Part shown: positions 61,394 to 64,000 of the stretch, piece by piece | Layout of the letters: each line of letters opens with the position of its first letter | Numbering within the stretch: the first letter of the stretch is position 1 | Assembly: GCF_024723825.1 (NCBI RefSeq) | Contig: NZ_JANQBQ010000001.1 | Location: 1-64,000 of the forward strand | Source: Romboutsia lituseburensis | GTDB lineage: Bacteria; Bacillota; Clostridia; Peptostreptococcales; Peptostreptococcaceae | Length of the DNA: 64,000 nucleotides | Reading direction: 5' to 3' | Position numbers and translations under genes: made by a program | Notes under the pieces: generated by a model | Seen by the model: the letters and a program-made list of their open reading frames with translations, nothing else | Told to the model about the DNA's origin: nothing | The model's database searches: none

Positions 61394-61530
61394 AAAGAGA
61401 GTGTCTCAAAATGATTTTCTTAAATCGTTAAAAGGGACACTTTCTTTTTTATATATTAATGTAAAATAATATTATTTTTTGCATAACAAAAACAAGATTT
61501 GAAAATCTCTTTATTTATTTTGAGACAGCT
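61394..61530. mobile_element. possible IS1182-like end or MITE relic
   Basis: TGTCTCAAAA (61402-61411) and TTTTGAGACA (61518-61527) are perfect 10-bp terminal inverted repeats around about 115 bases. The sequence TGTCTCAAAA with TTTTGAGACA resembles ends of IS1182-type elements from memory. The left part also folds into a long hairpin (61394-61448) ending in TTTCTTTTTT that can terminate the kinase transcript. No transposase. Confidence 0.4.
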
Positions 61531-61578
61531 ACTTATTGGATTAAAGTTTAATTAATCTATTGTATTTTAAAAAGATGT

Positions 61579-61634
61579 TTGACAAACTTAATCCAAAGTT
61601 GTATCATTGTATTAAGTGATTAGTACAATAATAC
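61579..61634 (+). promoter_or_regulatory. promoter and operator of GntR-ABC cassette 3
   Basis: -35 TTGACA (61579-61584), 17 bases, -10 TATCAT (61602-61607). Overlapping it is a 14-base dyad (61601-61614 and 61621-61634, two mismatches) with core TTGTATTA-N6-TAGTACAA, close to the cassette 2 operator. Confidence 0.7.
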
Positions 61635-61646
61635 GGAGGTGTTAAA

Positions 61647-62015
61647 ATGGCATTTGAGTTTAATGATAATAAACCTATATATATTCAAATAGTAGATATT
61701 CTAAAGATTAAAATAATATCGGGAGAATTAGAGGCAGGGTCAAAACTAAAGTCTGTAAGAGACTTAGCTTTAGATTTTGAGGTAAACCCAAACACAATGC
61801 AAAGGGCTTTATCAGAATTAGAAAGAGAAAACTTAATGTATAGTCAAAGGACGAGTGGTAGATTTGTAACAGATGATATAGATACGATAGTACATTTAAG
61901 AGAAGAAATGGCACGAATAGAAATAGCTGAATTATATAGTATGCTTATAAAATTGGGCTATAAGAAAGAAGAATTAACACAAATAATATTAAGAAATTTA
62001 AAGGAGATGGAGTAA
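61647..62015 (+). CDS. GntR-family (YtrA-type) repressor, cassette 3
   Basis: A 122-residue protein: KPIYIQIVDILKIKIISGEL, FEVNPNTMQRALSELERENL and a helical tail. Ribosome site GGAGGTG. The ATPase ATG overlaps its stop (TAATG). Closer in design to the cassette 2 regulator than to cassette 1. Confidence 0.9.
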   Translation: MAFEFNDNKPIYIQIVDILKIKIISGELEAGSKLKSVRDLALDFEVNPNTMQRALSELERENLMYSQRTSGRFVTDDIDTIVHLREEMARIEIAELYSMLIKLGYKKEELTQIILRNLKEME

Positions 62016-62713
62016 TGGAAAACATCGTAGAAATAAAAAACCTTAATAAAAGGTACGCAAAAAAAGAAGTTATAAAAAATATGAATTTGAATATCCCAAA
62101 AGGTAAAATAGTAGGATTACTTGGGCCTAATGGAAGTGGAAAGAGCACACTAATAAAATTAATGAATGGACTACTGCATCAAAATAGCGGAGAAATATTG
62201 ATAAATGGAATAAGTCCATCAATAGAAACTAAAAAAATAGTATCTTATTTACCTGAAAGAACATACTTAAATGATTGGATGAAAGTTAAAGATTTACTGG
62301 AGTTCTTTAAAGATTTTTATGATGATTTTGATATAAATAAGGCTAATAGCATGATAGATAGTCTTAAGATAGATGTAAATGAAAAATTAAAAACTATGTC
62401 TAAGGGAACCAAAGAAAAAGTTCAATTAATATTAGTTATGTCTAGAAAGGCTAGTTTGTATATACTTGATGAGCCAATAGGAGGAGTGGATCCTGCTGCT
62501 AGAAGTTATATATTAAAAACTATACTCTCAAACTACTGTCAAGGAAGTACATTACTTATTGCAACACACTTGATAAGCGAAATAGAGAGCATATGTGATG
62601 ATGTAATATTTATATCTAAAGGAGATATTGTATTACAAGGCAATGTAGATGAGATAAGAGAAGAAAAAGGGAAATCTATAGATTCTTTATTTAGGGAGGA
62701 ATTCAGATGTTAA
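62015..62713 (+). CDS. ABC transporter ATPase, cassette 3
   Basis: A 232-residue ATPase: Walker A GPNGSGKST, signature MSKGTKEKV, Walker B LYILDEPIGG, switch histidine in ATHLISE. Overlaps the permease gene by 7 bases. Partner of the downstream permease; export function likely. Confidence 0.9.
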   Translation: MENIVEIKNLNKRYAKKEVIKNMNLNIPKGKIVGLLGPNGSGKSTLIKLMNGLLHQNSGEILINGISPSIETKKIVSYLPERTYLNDWMKVKDLLEFFKDFYDDFDINKANSMIDSLKIDVNEKLKTMSKGTKEKVQLILVMSRKASLYILDEPIGGVDPAARSYILKTILSNYCQGSTLLIATHLISEIESICDDVIFISKGDIVLQGNVDEIREEKGKSIDSLFREEFRC

Positions 62714-63489
62714 GTAAACTACTAAAATATGAGTTAAAATCAACTGCAAGAATATTTTTACCACTTTATGTTACATTATTGATAGTTGCAACTATTAATG
62801 GATTATTTATAAATTCTGAAATATTTAATGCACAAGGATTACTAATGATGATATTTGGAGCATTACTCATAGCTTTATTTGTTATAACCGTAATAGTTTT
62901 AATTCAAAGATTTAGTAAAAATTTATTGGGAGATGAAGGTTATTTAATGTTTACTCTGCCTGTAAAATCTTCTTCAATACTTATATCTAAGTATTTAGTG
63001 ACTATTTTATGGACTGTGCTTAGTGGATTTGTATCAGTGATTGCATTCTTATTAATAATATTAATATCTTCATGTATTAGTGGTGGTATTAATATATCAG
63101 AATATATGCAAATATTAAGTGAATTTATGAAAACTATATTTTCTAGTGAGTACTTATCTTCTGCTACAAATATAATGTTAGTTATATTTATTAGCTATTC
63201 AACATTTGTTTTTACTGTATACTTAGCTCTTTCTATGGGGCAGTTACCAGCATTTAATAAGCATAGAAACCTGGCATCTATTGCTAGCTTTATAGGTATA
63301 AATATTATTTTTTCTTTTATAAAGAATGCAATTATAATGATGTTGGTTAAAGCTCATGTTGAAAACATGCAAATATATGGATTAAGTGGAATGATTGGGA
63401 ATTTTAGGACATTCATGAACATTATTTTACTTATAGTGCTATTCTTTGGAACTAGGTTTATATTAGATAAGAAATTAAATTTAGAGTAA
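62707..63489 (+). CDS. ABC-2 type permease, cassette 3
   Basis: A 260-residue protein with six hydrophobic segments; GDEGYLMFTLPVKSSSILIS in the cytoplasmic loop is the LPV/TLP block of ABC-2 permeases. Ends the cassette; a terminator follows. Confidence 0.82.
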   Translation: MLSKLLKYELKSTARIFLPLYVTLLIVATINGLFINSEIFNAQGLLMMIFGALLIALFVITVIVLIQRFSKNLLGDEGYLMFTLPVKSSSILISKYLVTILWTVLSGFVSVIAFLLIILISSCISGGINISEYMQILSEFMKTIFSSEYLSSATNIMLVIFISYSTFVFTVYLALSMGQLPAFNKHRNLASIASFIGINIIFSFIKNAIIMMLVKAHVENMQIYGLSGMIGNFRTFMNIILLIVLFFGTRFILDKKLNLE

Positions 63490-63546
63490 GTATAATAATT
63501 AGATGATGAAATAAAACATAATATGCACTAGATGTAAATAATAAAG

Positions 63547-63582
63547 AAAAAGCTAATCTAAATGTTGAGATTAGCTTTTTTT
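63547..63582 (+). terminator. intrinsic terminator of cassette 3
   Basis: AAAAAGCTAATCT (63547-63559) pairs with AGATTAGCTTTTT (63568-63580), perfect 13-bp stem, then TT. Confidence 0.8.
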
Positions 63583-63657
63583 GAGTATCAAATAAATCTA
63601 AAAAAATTGAAAGACTTATGTAAGGCAATTAAATAGTAATAAAAAGTTTATTAAAAA

Positions 63658-63718
63658 TCGTAAGAAATTCGTAAGAATTATATCAGAGTTTTGTAATATT
63701 TATACTTTATTATATAAG
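63658..63718 (+). promoter_or_regulatory. VanR-type boxes and promoter
   Basis: TCGTAAGAAATT (63658-63669) fits the VanR consensus TCGTANGAAANT in full, and a second, weaker copy (TCGTAAGAATTA, 63669-63680) begins 11 bases later. Downstream are -35 TTGTAA (63691-63696), 16 bases, -10 TATAAG (63713-63718). Confidence 0.65.
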
Positions 63719-63763
63719 TATAGATAAGCAAAAGTACAAAAATTAGAAAAGAGGTGACTTATA

Positions 63764-63835
63764 TTGTATAATATATATGGAAAAAGAAGGAAAGTAGGTA
63801 AAAAAAGGGATGTACAATATATTAGTAGTGGATGA
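63764..63835 (+). CDS. possible short upstream reading frame (leader peptide)
   Basis: TTG 63764 with a good AGAGGTGA site opens a 23-residue, strongly basic frame (MYNIYGKRRKVGKKRDVQ) that runs 26 bases into the response regulator gene in another frame. The regulator's own ATG lacks a well-spaced site, so translational coupling is plausible. Confidence 0.4.
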   Translation: MYNIYGKRRKVGKKRDVQYISSG

Positions 63836-64000
63836 CGACCAACAAATCGTAGAAGCAATAGAGATTTATTTAAAAAATGAAGGATATAAGGTATTTAAAG
63901 CTTATGATGGCATGGAGGCACTAGAAATTCTAGTACACCAAGAAATACATTTAATACTTATGGATATAATGATGCCAAAGCTAGATGGAATGAAAGCCAC
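63810..64000 (+). CDS. response regulator, VanR-like (3' end outside window)
   Basis: The first 63 residues of a receiver domain: acidic pocket VVDDDQQ, then LILMDIMMPKLDG with the phosphorylated aspartate. The OmpR-type output domain is expected beyond the window edge. The VanR-type boxes upstream suggest a VanR-like regulator that autoregulates, perhaps ahead of a vanS and ligase cluster. ATG 63810 is the only in-frame start. Confidence 0.8.
   Translation, partial: MYNILVVDDDQQIVEAIEIYLKNEGYKVFKAYDGMEALEILVHQEIHLILMDIMMPKLDGMKA

Noticed and set aside
1-64000. CRISPR arrays, tRNA and rRNA genes
   Set aside because: No regularly spaced repeat array and no tRNA or rRNA signature was found on reading both strands by eye.

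Overview
This is a very AT-rich window (A and T dominate every gene, third codon positions are almost all A/T, and ribosome sites are G-rich AGGAGG/GGGGGA boxes). It reads as a chromosome segment of a low-GC Clostridia, most likely Peptostreptococcaceae (Clostridioides/Paeniclostridium/Paraclostridium/Romboutsia relatives). Support: a c-di-GMP-II-type riboswitch before a sortase-B-type surface protein with an SPxTG signal, a CoA-disulfide reductase/rhodanese/TusA/DsrE fusion, a DUF1659-DUF2922-YvrJ cluster, SdpR/SdpI, and VanR-like boxes. The species cannot be fixed from this alone. No rRNA, tRNA or CRISPR array was seen.

Layout. 1-4.2 kb: small hypothetical and membrane genes, resembling an immunity-type cluster, ending in a CPBP protease. 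4.3-4.8 kb: a VOC protein. 4.8-9.0 kb: a phage early module (ImmA-like, CI-like, Cro-like, YqaJ nuclease, DnaD-like, DnaC-like) with no integrase or structural genes. 9-14 kb: amidase, beta-lactamase-fold hydrolase, GyrI-like protein, two microproteins, metallophosphoesterase, M50-like protease. 14.2-15 kb: YvrJ/DUF2922/DUF1659. 15.2-17.1 kb: a GntR-ABC cassette next to a gene fragment.

17.3-20.3 kb is the oddest stretch. Six copies of one 24-bp dyad that contains the -10 box precede small unrelated genes or relics of genes. 20.4-26.2 kb: alpha/beta hydrolase, SdpR/SdpI behind a 48-bp perfect palindrome, a gluzincin protease, a Mor-like regulator, a lipoprotein and a DUF975 protein. 26.4-29 kb: sortase B, then a c-di-GMP-II riboswitch driving a thioester-domain adhesin broken by three frameshifts.

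29-39 kb: DUF975, an HdeD/papain-like fusion, CoA-disulfide reductase, and a LytTR two-component system whose probable binding repeats lie before an orphan FtsX-type permease. 39.3-47.1 kb: a maltose/maltodextrin operon (lipoprotein, two permeases, LacI regulator, beta-phosphoglucomutase, maltose phosphorylase). Uptake feeds phosphorolysis to glucose plus beta-glucose-1-phosphate, then glucose-6-phosphate; the transport ATPase must be encoded elsewhere. 47.3-50.6 kb: SH3 protein, an LPQTG surface protein and its class D sortase.

50.6-63.5 kb: CPBP protease, two more GntR-ABC cassettes with related operators, VanZ, an orphan hybrid-sensor kinase, hypothetical membrane proteins and a collapsed two-component locus. 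The window ends inside a VanR-like response regulator preceded by two VanR-type boxes and an overlapping short upstream reading frame.
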